Shown here piece after piece: positions 25,162 through 33,420 of a stretch of DNA of 64,000 bases; the stretch's first letter is position 1; each line of letters begins with the position of its first letter. The position numbers and the translations under genes were made by a program. Source of the stretch: Paenibacillus lautus NBRC 15380. Lineage in GTDB: Bacteria > Bacillota > Bacilli > Paenibacillales > Paenibacillaceae. The stretch spans positions 248,001 to 312,000 of the forward strand of contig NZ_BIMF01000002.1 of the NCBI RefSeq assembly GCF_004000945.1, given 5' to 3'. The notes under the pieces were generated by a model. That model ran no database searches, had not been told where the DNA came from, and saw only the letters and a list, made by a program, of their open reading frames with translations.

Positions 25162-26505
25162 TTATTGGGAATTTCGGTATTCCTGAGGGGAAACACCCAT
25201 CTTTTTCTTAAAAAATGTCGTGAAATAGGAAGGAGATTCGAATCCGAGCCGCGTGGCAATCTCCTGCAACTTCATATTCGTATGCTGCATCAGGTGAAGC
25301 GCCCCCTCCAGCTTCTTCGCCTGGATATACTCCAGCAGGTTGTGCCCTGTCAGCTGCTTGTAGTAGCGCGAAAGATAAGATGGGTTAAAATGGACTTCCT
25401 CCGCGATGGCAGTCAAGGAGACATCCCCGGATAAATGCTCCAAGATATATTTATGGATCCGGTCGATCACGTCGAATTTCATATCATCCTGCTTGAACCG
25501 GTCATAATCTTGGTTCGTATCCTCAAGCTCTTTAGCCTTTTCAATGTCCACAATGACCATATTTTGACCAAGCGAAGCCCTGCTCTGCAGCATGGATCGT
25601 AAAACATCAAGCTGCTGTCCCGAGGTATCCCATTTATGAAGCAGATTGCCCGAAATTCCGAAAGAAACATGAACACCGAGCAGTTCTTCGCATTCATTTT
25701 GGACCAGCTCCAGGATGCCTCTCATATAGGACATAACCCCGTGCCAATGAAGCTCACTCTCCGGCTCATCACCGCGAAAACGTCCCCGAAGCTCCGCATC
25801 CGGCTGCAGCAGCCATACCTGTAAGGCATCATCCAGAACAGCATGCTCACATGCAAATGAGGCAGGCAAATCGTTGATAAACGTCATCTGAACAGCTTGC
25901 GCCACATCCTTGGTTTTTGACTCCGCCGCTCCATTGATCCTTCCGATGATAAAGAATGCCGGCTGATCTACATCGATGCGGAACTCCACCTCTTCATAGC
26001 GGGGCTCGGACAGCAGGGAATGGACGGCTTCTCCTTTCAATACCTGTCGTATCAGCTCCCGTTTCAGCAAAGGCTCGGCGATTTGAAAATGCACCTTTGC
26101 CTTTTCCGCCTGAATTCTGCGACGGTTTTCCTCATCAAGCTTAGATGAAGCCTCTTGGACAGCTTGAAAAATCGGATCGATTCCTTCGGTTTTCAGGATG
26201 TAGTTATCCACGTTTTTGCGCAGTGCTTCATGCACATAATCAAATTCACTGTAACCGGTCAGGAAAATAATTCGGCAATGCGGCCAATAGTATGTAATTT
26301 CATCAATCAGTTGAAGCCCGTTCTTATGGGGCATTCGTATATCGCTGACCAGGATGTCCAGCTTCACTCTCATGGCAATCTCCAGCGCTTCCTTGGCGGA
26401 ATAAGCTTTGCATACATCCAGTTCCAATTGTGCATGCTCCTGAAAAAGCTGAACCAAGCCGTTAACGATGACAGGCTCGTCGTCCACGATCAACAGTCTG
26501 TACAT
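25162..26505 (-). CDS. Response regulator with AraC DNA-binding domain (YesN type)
   Basis: A 447-residue two-component regulator. The receiver domain (1-120) has the acidic pair D8/D9, phospho-acceptor Asp55 in LVSDIRMPHKNG and the conserved Lys region NYILKTEG. A central domain of about 200 residues is typical of YesN-like proteins. The C-terminal 100 residues hold two helix-turn-helix motifs (LTAIAEEVHFNPSYLSRYYK and LQEIATRLGFESPSYFTTFF). SD AGAGGAGG precedes ATG. Its start overlaps the kinase end by 16 bases. It likely activates the adjacent sugar importer. Confidence 0.93.
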   Translation of the reverse strand: MYRLLIVDDEPVIVNGLVQLFQEHAQLELDVCKAYSAKEALEIAMRVKLDILVSDIRMPHKNGLQLIDEITYYWPHCRIIFLTGYSEFDYVHEALRKNVDNYILKTEGIDPIFQAVQEASSKLDEENRRRIQAEKAKVHFQIAEPLLKRELIRQVLKGEAVHSLLSEPRYEEVEFRIDVDQPAFFIIGRINGAAESKTKDVAQAVQMTFINDLPASFACEHAVLDDALQVWLLQPDAELRGRFRGDEPESELHWHGVMSYMRGILELVQNECEELLGVHVSFGISGNLLHKWDTSGQQLDVLRSMLQSRASLGQNMVIVDIEKAKELEDTNQDYDRFKQDDMKFDVIDRIHKYILEHLSGDVSLTAIAEEVHFNPSYLSRYYKQLTGHNLLEYIQAKKLEGALHLMQHTNMKLQEIATRLGFESPSYFTTFFKKKMGVSPQEYRNSQ

Positions 26506-28253
26506 GATGATGCCTCCTCTATCCCATCGATGATAATGATCAGATCCACCTTCAAGCCGCCATAGTCGCTGCGCGAGATGAACAATCCGCTTCCGGGTCC
26601 ATATTTGAGCTGAAGCCGGTTGTTCACGTTGATCAAACCTGTTTTTTCAATATGCTTCGAATCCATGGCAAGCTTGTCCCGCAAACACTGCAGCATCTCA
26701 TTCGTTAACAGCTTCCCGTTATCCTGTACCGTGACACGCAATTTGCCTTCCCGGTAATCGCTGCTGATGTACACTTCCCCCTCCTCCATGCCGTCTTCGA
26801 ACGCGTGTTCAAACGCATTTTCTACGATAGGCTGTATGATGAGTCTCGGAACAGTTATGAACGGCGGGATGTCCGAAATTTCCTTATGCTCGTATGTGAT
26901 CCGGTTCGAGAAGCGGATGCCTTGAATGTCGCAGTAATCCAGCGCATGCTTATATTCCGTATAGAAAGGAACCTCGTCGGAGCCGCTTCTCGTGATGTAT
27001 TGATAGTAGCTTCCGAGCTTTTGCGAGAGTTCCGCCGCACTGTCCGAGTCTCCAACCTTGCACATCATATAAATATTGAAAAAGCTGTTATATAGAAAAT
27101 GTGGATTGATCTGGGACTGCAGCTGCTTCAGCTGCGAGTGCTGCAGTGCTATTTTTTGCTCATAGTTTTCCTCAATCGAATGTTTGAGCTTAAACGCCAT
27201 CCTGTTGAACCCGTTAAATACGTAATGAAACTCGTCTTTGCTTCTGGACTCGATCATGATGTTCAAATTATCGGTTTCGATCATATGAAAGGCTTTGACA
27301 AGCTTGGACAGAGGCCGGTGGATCATCAGATTGACCGAGAATGAATAGAGCACCATGACGGTTACCGCCAGAATAAACAACGTATAAAACCATGTAATGA
27401 ATTGGCTTAAAGGCCGCGTGATTTCATTTTGGTTCACATACATAACCAGGGACAGATGCAGCGCGCTAACTTCATTCTGGTTGATAAAATAGTCTACGCC
27501 TTCCAGTTCCCCCGTCGCCGGCACACTTTGCTCCGGGCTGGGATTGTCCAAGATATGGCTCAAAATCTCGGATGACTCATCGGCCCGAGGAGCCGTCGTT
27601 AATATGGTCCCCCCTTCTTTGCTCCCGAGTAATACTTCGGATTCCGGATACAGCTTGGCGATTTCGCTTAAAGCCCCCAGCAGCTTAGTTCGTGAAATTT
27701 CGATATAGGACCAGATGCCGCCGTTGTTTTCGGTTTCAATCAGGAAAATCCGCTCACCGCTGCGATAAAAAGAAGGCTTGGGCATCACCGCCATCATGGA
27801 AGATATCCGTTCCATTTCCTTATTAGGCGTATTGGTCACGCCTGTTGTGGTCGAGATCGTTTTCCCGATATCCTTCACGTAAACGCCGGCGCTAACGATG
27901 TACTCGCTGGAGACCATAAGGGTTGCAAGCCGATCCCTGACCTGATCGATGAGCTCCACCTCTTCATAATTCTCAAGCATGCTGCCTCGAAAGCTCAGCT
28001 TCTGCAGATCCTTGTCATTTAACAGCTGCAGCTGTAAATTCCGGATAAAATACATCTCTTTATCCAGCTGCTTGGAATAGAAAGATGCTCCTGCTGTCGC
28101 GGAGTTCAAGAGAGACTCCTTCGTCACGGACATCCCCTTATAATTCAACCAAATATTCATAGAGATGAGAGGAAGTAATAATAGAATAAAAACGATGACG
28201 ATTTTCTGATACACAAACCATTTTGATGCTTTGCCCGGAGCTTGAAGTTTCAT
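26490..28253 (-). CDS. Sensor histidine kinase, YesM type
   Basis: A 587-residue membrane kinase starting at ATG 28253 after GGGGGGAAAG. Membrane segments lie near 16-33 and 287-309 and enclose an extracytoplasmic sensor of about 250 residues. A HAMP-like linker is followed by the His_kinase box QINPHFLYNSFFNIY (phospho-His385) and an ATPase domain with IVENAFEHAF (N box) and VQDNGK (G1). This is the class that controls sugar importers in Paenibacillus and Bacillus. It pairs with the overlapping response regulator. Confidence 0.93.
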   Translation of the reverse strand: MKLQAPGKASKWFVYQKIVIVFILLLLPLISMNIWLNYKGMSVTKESLLNSATAGASFYSKQLDKEMYFIRNLQLQLLNDKDLQKLSFRGSMLENYEEVELIDQVRDRLATLMVSSEYIVSAGVYVKDIGKTISTTTGVTNTPNKEMERISSMMAVMPKPSFYRSGERIFLIETENNGGIWSYIEISRTKLLGALSEIAKLYPESEVLLGSKEGGTILTTAPRADESSEILSHILDNPSPEQSVPATGELEGVDYFINQNEVSALHLSLVMYVNQNEITRPLSQFITWFYTLFILAVTVMVLYSFSVNLMIHRPLSKLVKAFHMIETDNLNIMIESRSKDEFHYVFNGFNRMAFKLKHSIEENYEQKIALQHSQLKQLQSQINPHFLYNSFFNIYMMCKVGDSDSAAELSQKLGSYYQYITRSGSDEVPFYTEYKHALDYCDIQGIRFSNRITYEHKEISDIPPFITVPRLIIQPIVENAFEHAFEDGMEEGEVYISSDYREGKLRVTVQDNGKLLTNEMLQCLRDKLAMDSKHIEKTGLINVNNRLQLKYGPGSGLFISRSDYGGLKVDLIIIIDGIEEASSCTDC

Positions 28254-28293
28254 GCTTTCCCCCCATTTGGTATCAACCGATCTATTATCATCT

Positions 28294-28321
28294 AGTATAG
28301 GGGGGCCGGCTGACATTACAA
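28294..28321 (-). promoter_or_regulatory. Promoter of the kinase/regulator pair
   Basis: TTGTAA (28316-28321), 16 bases, TATACT (28294-28299) on the minus strand, about 40 bases before the kinase start. Confidence 0.5.
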
Positions 28322-28377
28322 CGAATTATTTTTACATATTTGTTGTGAACCATGACAGGCATGGATTCCAGGCATAG

Positions 28378-28400
28378 AAAAAAGCCCCGCAAGGGGCTTT
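28378..28400 (-). terminator. Terminator of the PhyH gene
   Basis: AAAGCCCC-TTGC-GGGGCTTT hairpin with a T run on the minus strand, 46 bases after the stop codon. Confidence 0.85.
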
Positions 28401-28445
28401 TAAGCTAGTTTAGAATTCAGTATAGGGATCGGTACTATGGTGTGG

Positions 28446-29228
28446 TCATTTCGCACGGATGATTTCATATTTTGGCTTCACGTTGTTGAAATCCGGATTG
28501 CTTCCGCTTACCATTAAGCCCATTCCCCAATCGAAGTGAACATCCGCCGTAGGCACGTCCGCAGCGTCACGATACTGGAACAGGATGTTTCTCCGGGTTC
28601 GCTCGCTCCGGTTCACGTCCGAGCCATGAATGGTCAGGTAATTAAAGAAGAGTACATCGCCCGCCTTGGCCGGGCATGGAGTTCCAGAAGATAACGGATA
28701 CTCCTTGTGGTTCAAATAGTAAGCGCCGATATGCGGCAGAACGCCTTGTTTATGGGATCCCGGGACGACGCATAGGCAGCCGTTCTCCATATCGGCATCA
28801 TCGAGATGAATGCTGGCGGCTAACATGGTGTGATCGCGATGAGGGAAATACGGATAATCTTGATGCATGGGAAAAGCGGCCCCGTTAGCAGGAGGCTTAA
28901 CCAGCATTTTCGAGTGATGCAGCTGCACGTTGGGTCCGATGATTCGGTTCAACGCTTCTGTCATTCGAGGATGGATCGCGGCTCGCATAAAAGCGGCATC
29001 ATGGTAGTGCACGTCGTGAAAGCCTTTCAGAACCAGCTTCTTAAGCTGCTCAGGCGGCAGGAAGTCGCCTTGCCATGCATGGTTTTGATCCGATTTGGCG
29101 CGTGCCGCCCTCTGGATAATCCCTTCAACTGCCGCTCTCATATCCTCTACTTCCTGTTGATTATAAACGCCTCGGACCAGCAGGTACCCATTGTCTTTGT
29201 AAAATTGCACATCCTTTTCGTCCATCAT
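28446..29228 (-). CDS. Phytanoyl-CoA dioxygenase (PhyH) family protein 1
   Basis: A protein of about 260 residues of the Fe(II)/2-oxoglutarate oxygenase superfamily. The HxD pair is MHQDYPYF and the distal His is in LTIHGSDVN; the 2-oxoglutarate-binding Arg is probably in NRSERTRRNILFQY. It would hydroxylate a small molecule using O2 and 2-oxoglutarate; the substrate is unknown. The start is uncertain: ATG codons at 29234, 29228 and 29225 follow GAGAGGG, and 29228 has the best spacing. It is divergent from an AraC regulator, the same arrangement as at 44670-46417. Confidence 0.85.
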   Translation of the reverse strand: MMDEKDVQFYKDNGYLLVRGVYNQQEVEDMRAAVEGIIQRAARAKSDQNHAWQGDFLPPEQLKKLVLKGFHDVHYHDAAFMRAAIHPRMTEALNRIIGPNVQLHHSKMLVKPPANGAAFPMHQDYPYFPHRDHTMLAASIHLDDADMENGCLCVVPGSHKQGVLPHIGAYYLNHKEYPLSSGTPCPAKAGDVLFFNYLTIHGSDVNRSERTRRNILFQYRDAADVPTADVHFDWGMGLMVSGSNPDFNNVKPKYEIIRAK

Positions 29229-29351
29229 CACCATGCACCCTCTCAATATGTTATGGTTTATCTAAGTTCATTATAGTAAGGGCGAGCGAAATCGTATTTG
29301 CACGGGAATGACGACGTTTTGCAAAATTACGCCAAAGGAGCTGCAAATGCC

Positions 29352-30239
29352 TTGTACCATTGGAGCAAAAGCGAGGAACGCCTTAATCGTTATGCTGGAC
29401 GGCTTGAAGGCGAAAGCCTCTCGTTCCTTGTCCATTATTGGGGGAGCGTCCAGCATTTGACGGCCAATTCCATACATCGGCATTCATTCTATGAGATTTG
29501 TTATGTGGACGGCGGAACCGGCATATATACGGACGGCGATCAGATGTATCCCTTATATGAAGGGGTAGCCTTCTGTACAATCCCAGGCCGGTTGCATCAG
29601 ATCAAAGACGTAGACGGTCTGAATCTGTTATTCGTCGCGTTTGAACCAATGGAGAGACCGTCTGCCCAAGAAGTAACGGTGAAATACATCGAGGCTCTTC
29701 AGCGATGTGCCGTTTGGACCGAGCACGCCAGCGATTCGCCTGCCATTCAAATATGGAAATCCATGCTGCTGCGCTCGGAATCCGACACATCGCTGCCTGT
29801 ATCGCTTTTGCCGAAGCTAGCACATGTACTCCTGCAATCCTTTCCTGGCCTGTTCGGGGCTTCCGGCAGTTTCGAAAGCGCTCCGCTCTTATCATCCGCG
29901 TTACAACTCATTCAAAAGGCAAAGTTGTACATAAGAGACAACCTCGGCGGGCCTGTGTCACTACCCGAAGTGGCGGCTTACCTGAATGTGTCCGAGCGGC
30001 AATTATCCCGATTGTTTGCGGAGAGTATTCATGAATCCTTTTCCTCCATGGTTCGCACCGAACGAATCCGGGCAGCCGAGCTAATGCTCCAGCATACCCG
30101 TGATCCCATCAAGGTGATTGCAGAGCGAACCGGGTTCTCATCCGTTCATTACTTCACAAGGCTGTTCACCAAGTTCAAAGGTATTTCCCCTGCCGCTTAT
30201 CGAGCGAAATGGGCCTTAGAGGCGGATCATCAGGAATGA
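29352..30239 (+). CDS. AraC family regulator, cupin sensor (divergent from PhyH 1)
   Basis: A regulator of about 295 residues. TTG 29352 with AAAGGAG 11 nt upstream is my preferred start; an upstream in-frame TTG at 29298 has no SD but cannot be excluded. The N-terminal half is a cupin sensor (SIHRHSFYEICYVDGGTGIY, then AFCTIPGRLHQI). The C-terminal half has two helix-turn-helix motifs (VSLPEVAAYLNVSERQLSRL, IKVIAERTGFSSVHYFTRLF). It probably controls the divergent dioxygenase in response to a sugar-like ligand. Confidence 0.87.
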   Translation: MYHWSKSEERLNRYAGRLEGESLSFLVHYWGSVQHLTANSIHRHSFYEICYVDGGTGIYTDGDQMYPLYEGVAFCTIPGRLHQIKDVDGLNLLFVAFEPMERPSAQEVTVKYIEALQRCAVWTEHASDSPAIQIWKSMLLRSESDTSLPVSLLPKLAHVLLQSFPGLFGASGSFESAPLLSSALQLIQKAKLYIRDNLGGPVSLPEVAAYLNVSERQLSRLFAESIHESFSSMVRTERIRAAELMLQHTRDPIKVIAERTGFSSVHYFTRLFTKFKGISPAAYRAKWALEADHQE

Positions 30240-30272
30240 TCTCTCGGACCAATGTTACCGCTCATAGATATT

Positions 30273-30488
30273 TCATACGGGAACCGTTATGCCAAGCCTG
30301 TCCATCACCGCTTTGAAGTTCGGGTGTACCTTGTATTCGTCAAATCGTTCATCCGGATACCATACGAGATCGGAGATCGACGCTGTAATATTGAAATCAT
30401 ATTGCATATCTAAATCGTCCGTCGCGAATTCGCTTGCGGATTGTAAAGATGACTGGTCGTACAATTTGATCGAAACGATACAAGGCAT
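30273..30488 (-). pseudogene. Possible gene remnant, 71-codon frame
   Basis: The frame reads like true protein in its second half (DLVWYPDERFDEYKVHPNF, then KAVMDRLGI), with codon use like neighbours, but ATG 30488 has no SD and the fragment is short. It could be the 3' end of a truncated gene or a small gene with a weak start. I do not recognise the family. Confidence 0.35.
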
Positions 30489-30546
30489 GAAACCGATAGG
30501 TACAATGGTTCAATGTGCTTAAGGAAAAATAGATAAGGAGATTCAC

Positions 30547-31032
30547 ATGACAGGAACCTTAACTTTAATCCGTTATAACGGAACCGAAAAACACGCTTTG
30601 GCCGAATCCAATGCCTACGCAACCCGCAGCCAAGTCAATGAACGGCCGCAAATCATGCTGTGGTTCGAGACGGAGACGGAACCCGAGCCGCTCCAGTGTT
30701 TACCGGATTCGGATGAATTGCTGAACAATCCGGACGCGGAGCTTACGATTTATCTGGATACGTTAAAATTAGATGAGTTTGCACCGCTGGAATTTACGAT
30801 TACCCAGGGTTATAACGAGAACTCCAGAAGCCTGGATGCAAGGCTGTATTATTTTGAGCACCAGGAGGTGAATGATAACCGGGGACGCATCGAGTATAGA
30901 GGGAATGGCGTATTTTACGTATATTGGACTGGATCAACGATGGACGTCAACTATTATGACGGCAGTAAGCCGAATACCCGGCTGGAGCTGGAAGGCGAGT
31001 TTACGATGGAGAAATACGAGGATTGGATTTAA
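30547..31032 (+). CDS. Uncharacterised acidic protein
   Basis: A 161-residue soluble protein with a good SD (AAGGAG) 6 nt before ATG. It is rich in Glu, Asp, Tyr and Asn and appears mainly beta (TLTLIRYNG, PQIMLWFETETEPEP, ARLYYFEHQEV, GRIEYRGNGVFYVYW). No signal peptide, membrane segment or catalytic motif is seen. It stands alone between an AraC gene and a convergent DUF1569 gene. Function unknown. Confidence 0.7.
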   Translation: MTGTLTLIRYNGTEKHALAESNAYATRSQVNERPQIMLWFETETEPEPLQCLPDSDELLNNPDAELTIYLDTLKLDEFAPLEFTITQGYNENSRSLDARLYYFEHQEVNDNRGRIEYRGNGVFYVYWTGSTMDVNYYDGSKPNTRLELEGEFTMEKYEDWI

Positions 31033-31054
31033 AGAAAAATACATAATCTGCAGT

Positions 31055-31110
31055 AGAACCCTCTGACCTGTAGAGCCAACGTTCATGGTGTGCTGACTCT
31101 ACGGGGTTCT
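31055..31110 (+). terminator. Possible hairpin terminator
   Basis: AGAACCC/GGGTTCT and GTAGAG/CTCTAC form a two-part long hairpin after the gene at 30547. No T run follows at once, so the terminator call is tentative. Confidence 0.4.
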
Positions 31111-31140
31111 TCATCACTACTGCATGGTTTTTTTTGAGCC

Positions 31141-31590
31141 TTATACGCCGAACTGTTTTAAATGATGATCCAAATGTTTGTATAATCCTTTCCCCCATTG
31201 CTCCGGGGTCATTTTGCCGAAGAATGAATGGGGATGCGTGGTACATCCCTCAGGTCCGTTCTTTTGGAATGCTATAATTTTTTCTTTCAATTGTTCTCTT
31301 TCCGTTTCAAACTCTCTTGGATCCGCAATCAAAATGTCCGGAATGGTAGACATATTGCGGGGTAACGGTTTTTCATTATAAAAAACAGGCTTCGCGAATT
31401 TTCCTACCAATATACCTAACCAACCTCTTGGAGGATTCGTAATGCCCATGGCTATGTCTTGGAACGCGGAGCAGTGAGACAGCATTTGGGCAACATCCAT
31501 TTTTCCCCATAACGGCTGTGCTTGAGAGCTTAATGTGTCGATTCGGTTTAATATTCGGGTCATATCCAAATGATTGTACATATTATTCAT
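31141..31590 (-). CDS. DUF1569 (DinB-like) protein
   Basis: A 149-residue protein. PLWGKMDVAQMLSHCSAFQ near the N-terminus and HPHSFFGKMTPEQWGKGLYKH near the C-terminus are characteristic of DUF1569, with His residues in the places where DinB-fold proteins hold a metal. GGGGAGAGG precedes ATG by 5 nt. The family has no settled function. It is a second DinB-fold protein in the window, unrelated in sequence to the one at 15513-16061. Confidence 0.8.
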   Translation of the reverse strand: MNNMYNHLDMTRILNRIDTLSSQAQPLWGKMDVAQMLSHCSAFQDIAMGITNPPRGWLGILVGKFAKPVFYNEKPLPRNMSTIPDILIADPREFETEREQLKEKIIAFQKNGPEGCTTHPHSFFGKMTPEQWGKGLYKHLDHHLKQFGV

Positions 31591-31686
31591 GATTGCCTCT
31601 CCCCATAATGAATTTCATGTCTAAACACCTGATTACATTATAGCTGACCCATCTTCGGGACATTTCTTCTTGATTGCTTTCTTGTT

Positions 31687-32037
31687 TTAATATTTTAATA
31701 GGAGAATTAATATCATCAAACCTGTGAAGCAAAGTGAAGCTGCAGCCAATAGGATTGAAACTTGATGGCGCCTGGTTTCGCGTATGTATTTCCACTCCAT
31801 ATATCCGCGAAAGCAGAAAATGCCGGATAATAAGAATGGCAATATGGGATAGGGTCTGCTCCTATCCATAGTCCATACAAGGATGAGTATCGGAAGTAAT
31901 AAAGCCCATGAGCCCAGAAGATACCATTTATACACCGGCGTGTCACGCATTTCTTCCTCGCCTACATCAATGATCTTGCTCAGGACCCATGGACCGACAC
32001 AAATAACAAGGATAATAAATGAGTATAACCCCTCCAT
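31687..32037 (-). CDS. Small four-helix membrane protein, probably DUF4181
   Basis: A 116-residue integral membrane protein. ATG 32037 is 6 nt after AAAGGAGG; the ATG at 32043 abuts the SD. Four hydrophobic segments are visible (about 5-22, 40-57, 64-80, 92-114), with GPWVLSKIIDV after the first and GYMEWKYIRETRRHQVS between the last two, a pattern I associate with DUF4181. Function unknown. It lies 39 bases downstream of another membrane protein gene and is probably in its operon. Confidence 0.65.
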   Translation of the reverse strand: MEGLYSFIILVICVGPWVLSKIIDVGEEEMRDTPVYKWYLLGSWALLLPILILVWTMDRSRPYPILPFLLSGIFCFRGYMEWKYIRETRRHQVSILLAAASLCFTGLMILILLLKY

Positions 32038-32076
32038 TATCATCCTCCTTTAAGTGGAATAAAATGTAAGTCCTTT

Positions 32077-32538
32077 CTACATCCATCTCATAAAATATCC
32101 CTCTGACACCTTTACCTGTTTTTCTTTTGCCCATGTTTCCAATTGCCTGATCCCTTCCACCTGCTCCTCCTCGAACGTAAAACATAACCTTAGAGGTACA
32201 ATTGCACGCCCTTTCGGCTTGATCCCTATCACCGGTTTGCTGTCATGGTTGATCAGTAAACATTTCACAGCTTCAGCGTTAATTACTGTCCCGTTTATGA
32301 CGATTCCTTCTTGAGCCAATTCCATCACACTTGGCTTCTTCACGTAGGTTCTATATACGGAGATGATGAATACGGCGGAACAAAAAACTGACCATATGAT
32401 ACAGAAATAATAAAAGACATCCCTTTCCCCGTGGTGTCTCATGATATTACCAAGAAGAATAGCGATTAAAATCAACATCGAAATCATCAATCTGACCCCT
32501 GACGGAGCAGAAACTCGAAACATCCTCTTCTTATTCAT
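32077..32538 (-). CDS. Uncharacterised protein with two membrane helices and a soluble C-terminal domain
   Basis: A 153-residue protein, start ATG 32538 with AGGAG 5 nt upstream. Two hydrophobic segments (about 18-32 and 42-62) are followed by an 85-residue soluble region with alternating strands (GIVINGTVINAEAVKCLLI, PVIGIKPKGRAIVPLRLCF, TFEEEQVEGIRQLETWA) that may form a PH-like domain. I do not recognise the family. Likely co-transcribed with the DUF4181-like gene. Confidence 0.65.
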   Translation of the reverse strand: MNKKRMFRVSAPSGVRLMISMLILIAILLGNIMRHHGERDVFYYFCIIWSVFCSAVFIISVYRTYVKKPSVMELAQEGIVINGTVINAEAVKCLLINHDSKPVIGIKPKGRAIVPLRLCFTFEEEQVEGIRQLETWAKEKQVKVSEGYFMRWM

Positions 32539-32644
32539 CTTATCTCCTATCATGAAATAATGATCGTTCTGTTGTTCATCCTTATGTATAGGTTCATTAT
32601 ACTTGAACTAACAAAATGTGGTAACCGTATGTACAAAAAAACAA

Positions 32645-32675
32645 TAAAAAAAGCCCCGATATAAGCGGCAGCTTA
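32645..32675 (-). terminator. Possible terminator of the RNA repair operon
   Basis: An imperfect hairpin built on AGC-GCC / GGGGCT precedes a TTTTTTTATTGTTTTTTT run on the minus strand, about 75 bases after the RNA ligase stop. Confidence 0.5.
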
Positions 32676-32749
32676 TGTCTATGTATTCACATCATCTCAT
32701 ATAAAAAGCAATCAGGAATTACATGATCAACACCTCATTCTCTAAAAAT

Positions 32750-33406
32750 TTATTCAATCTTACTGTTGTATTCCCCAGCAGCCAAACGATTCGGTTCGAT
32801 CGGTTTGCTTAGCCAATGCTCATCGGTTTGTACGTGATTCTTGCGCACGAACTTGGCAACGCTGCGTTTAAAATCGTCATAAGCGAATGAGGAAGCCAGC
32901 CGAACCACATAACCTTCCTGTTCCCCTCCACAGTTTGACTGCTTCGTATAACATGCTTTGGTAGCACCCTCGTCCCAGACTCCCCGGTACAAGACAGGAA
33001 CTGATACAAGCCCCAGACGTTCCGCCCAAGCCTCCGTCTCATCCCACGACAAGCATACATTATCCTCATTCCACACCGAAAACAGCATGTAATAGGCAGG
33101 CAGCGCCCCATACGAGAGCGAATGCTTGGCATATACGTTTTCCCCGCAAAGACGATAACCTTCCGGAATCAAATACTTGATGCCACCATGCAGTGTCTTC
33201 ACATAATGACGGGAAGGATGATCCTTGCTGTCCAGGGACCTGGCGTGGATGAAATCGGTGTACATCGTGGTGTTCTCTCCGTCCATTTTCTCGGTAATGA
33301 CAACTTCCTGCCCCGTAAAATGGTCGGTATCCCGTAAAATCTTATCGTCATCCGTATAACCTCTGGACCATGGCAAATGCATCGTTTTGGGATACTTCAT
33401 TTTCAT
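32750..33406 (-). CDS. RNA ligase (nucleotidyltransferase family, Rnl-like)
   Basis: A compact 218-residue ligase. The adenylation motif I is EKMDGEN with Lys40; motif Ia is ARSLDSKDHPSRHYVK; motif III is LCGENVYAKHSLSY; motif IIIa is LFSVWNED; motif IV is QEGYVVR; motif V is AKFVRKNH. All nucleotidyltransferase motifs are present, and there is no extra C-terminal domain. It would seal 5'-phosphate and 3'-OH ends of RNA with ATP in the cytosol. AAGGGGG precedes ATG by 9 nt. It starts 14 bases after the kinase-HD gene, whose product would prepare the ends. Confidence 0.88.
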   Translation of the reverse strand: MKMKYPKTMHLPWSRGYTDDDKILRDTDHFTGQEVVITEKMDGENTTMYTDFIHARSLDSKDHPSRHYVKTLHGGIKYLIPEGYRLCGENVYAKHSLSYGALPAYYMLFSVWNEDNVCLSWDETEAWAERLGLVSVPVLYRGVWDEGATKACYTKQSNCGGEQEGYVVRLASSFAYDDFKRSVAKFVRKNHVQTDEHWLSKPIEPNRLAAGEYNSKIE

Positions 33407-33420
33407 CGTTGTTCACCCCC

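Noticed and set aside
26490-26505. Overlap of kinase and response regulator as a possible frameshift fusion
   Set aside because: Both have complete domains, separate SDs and normal starts; a 16-base overlap is ordinary translational coupling.
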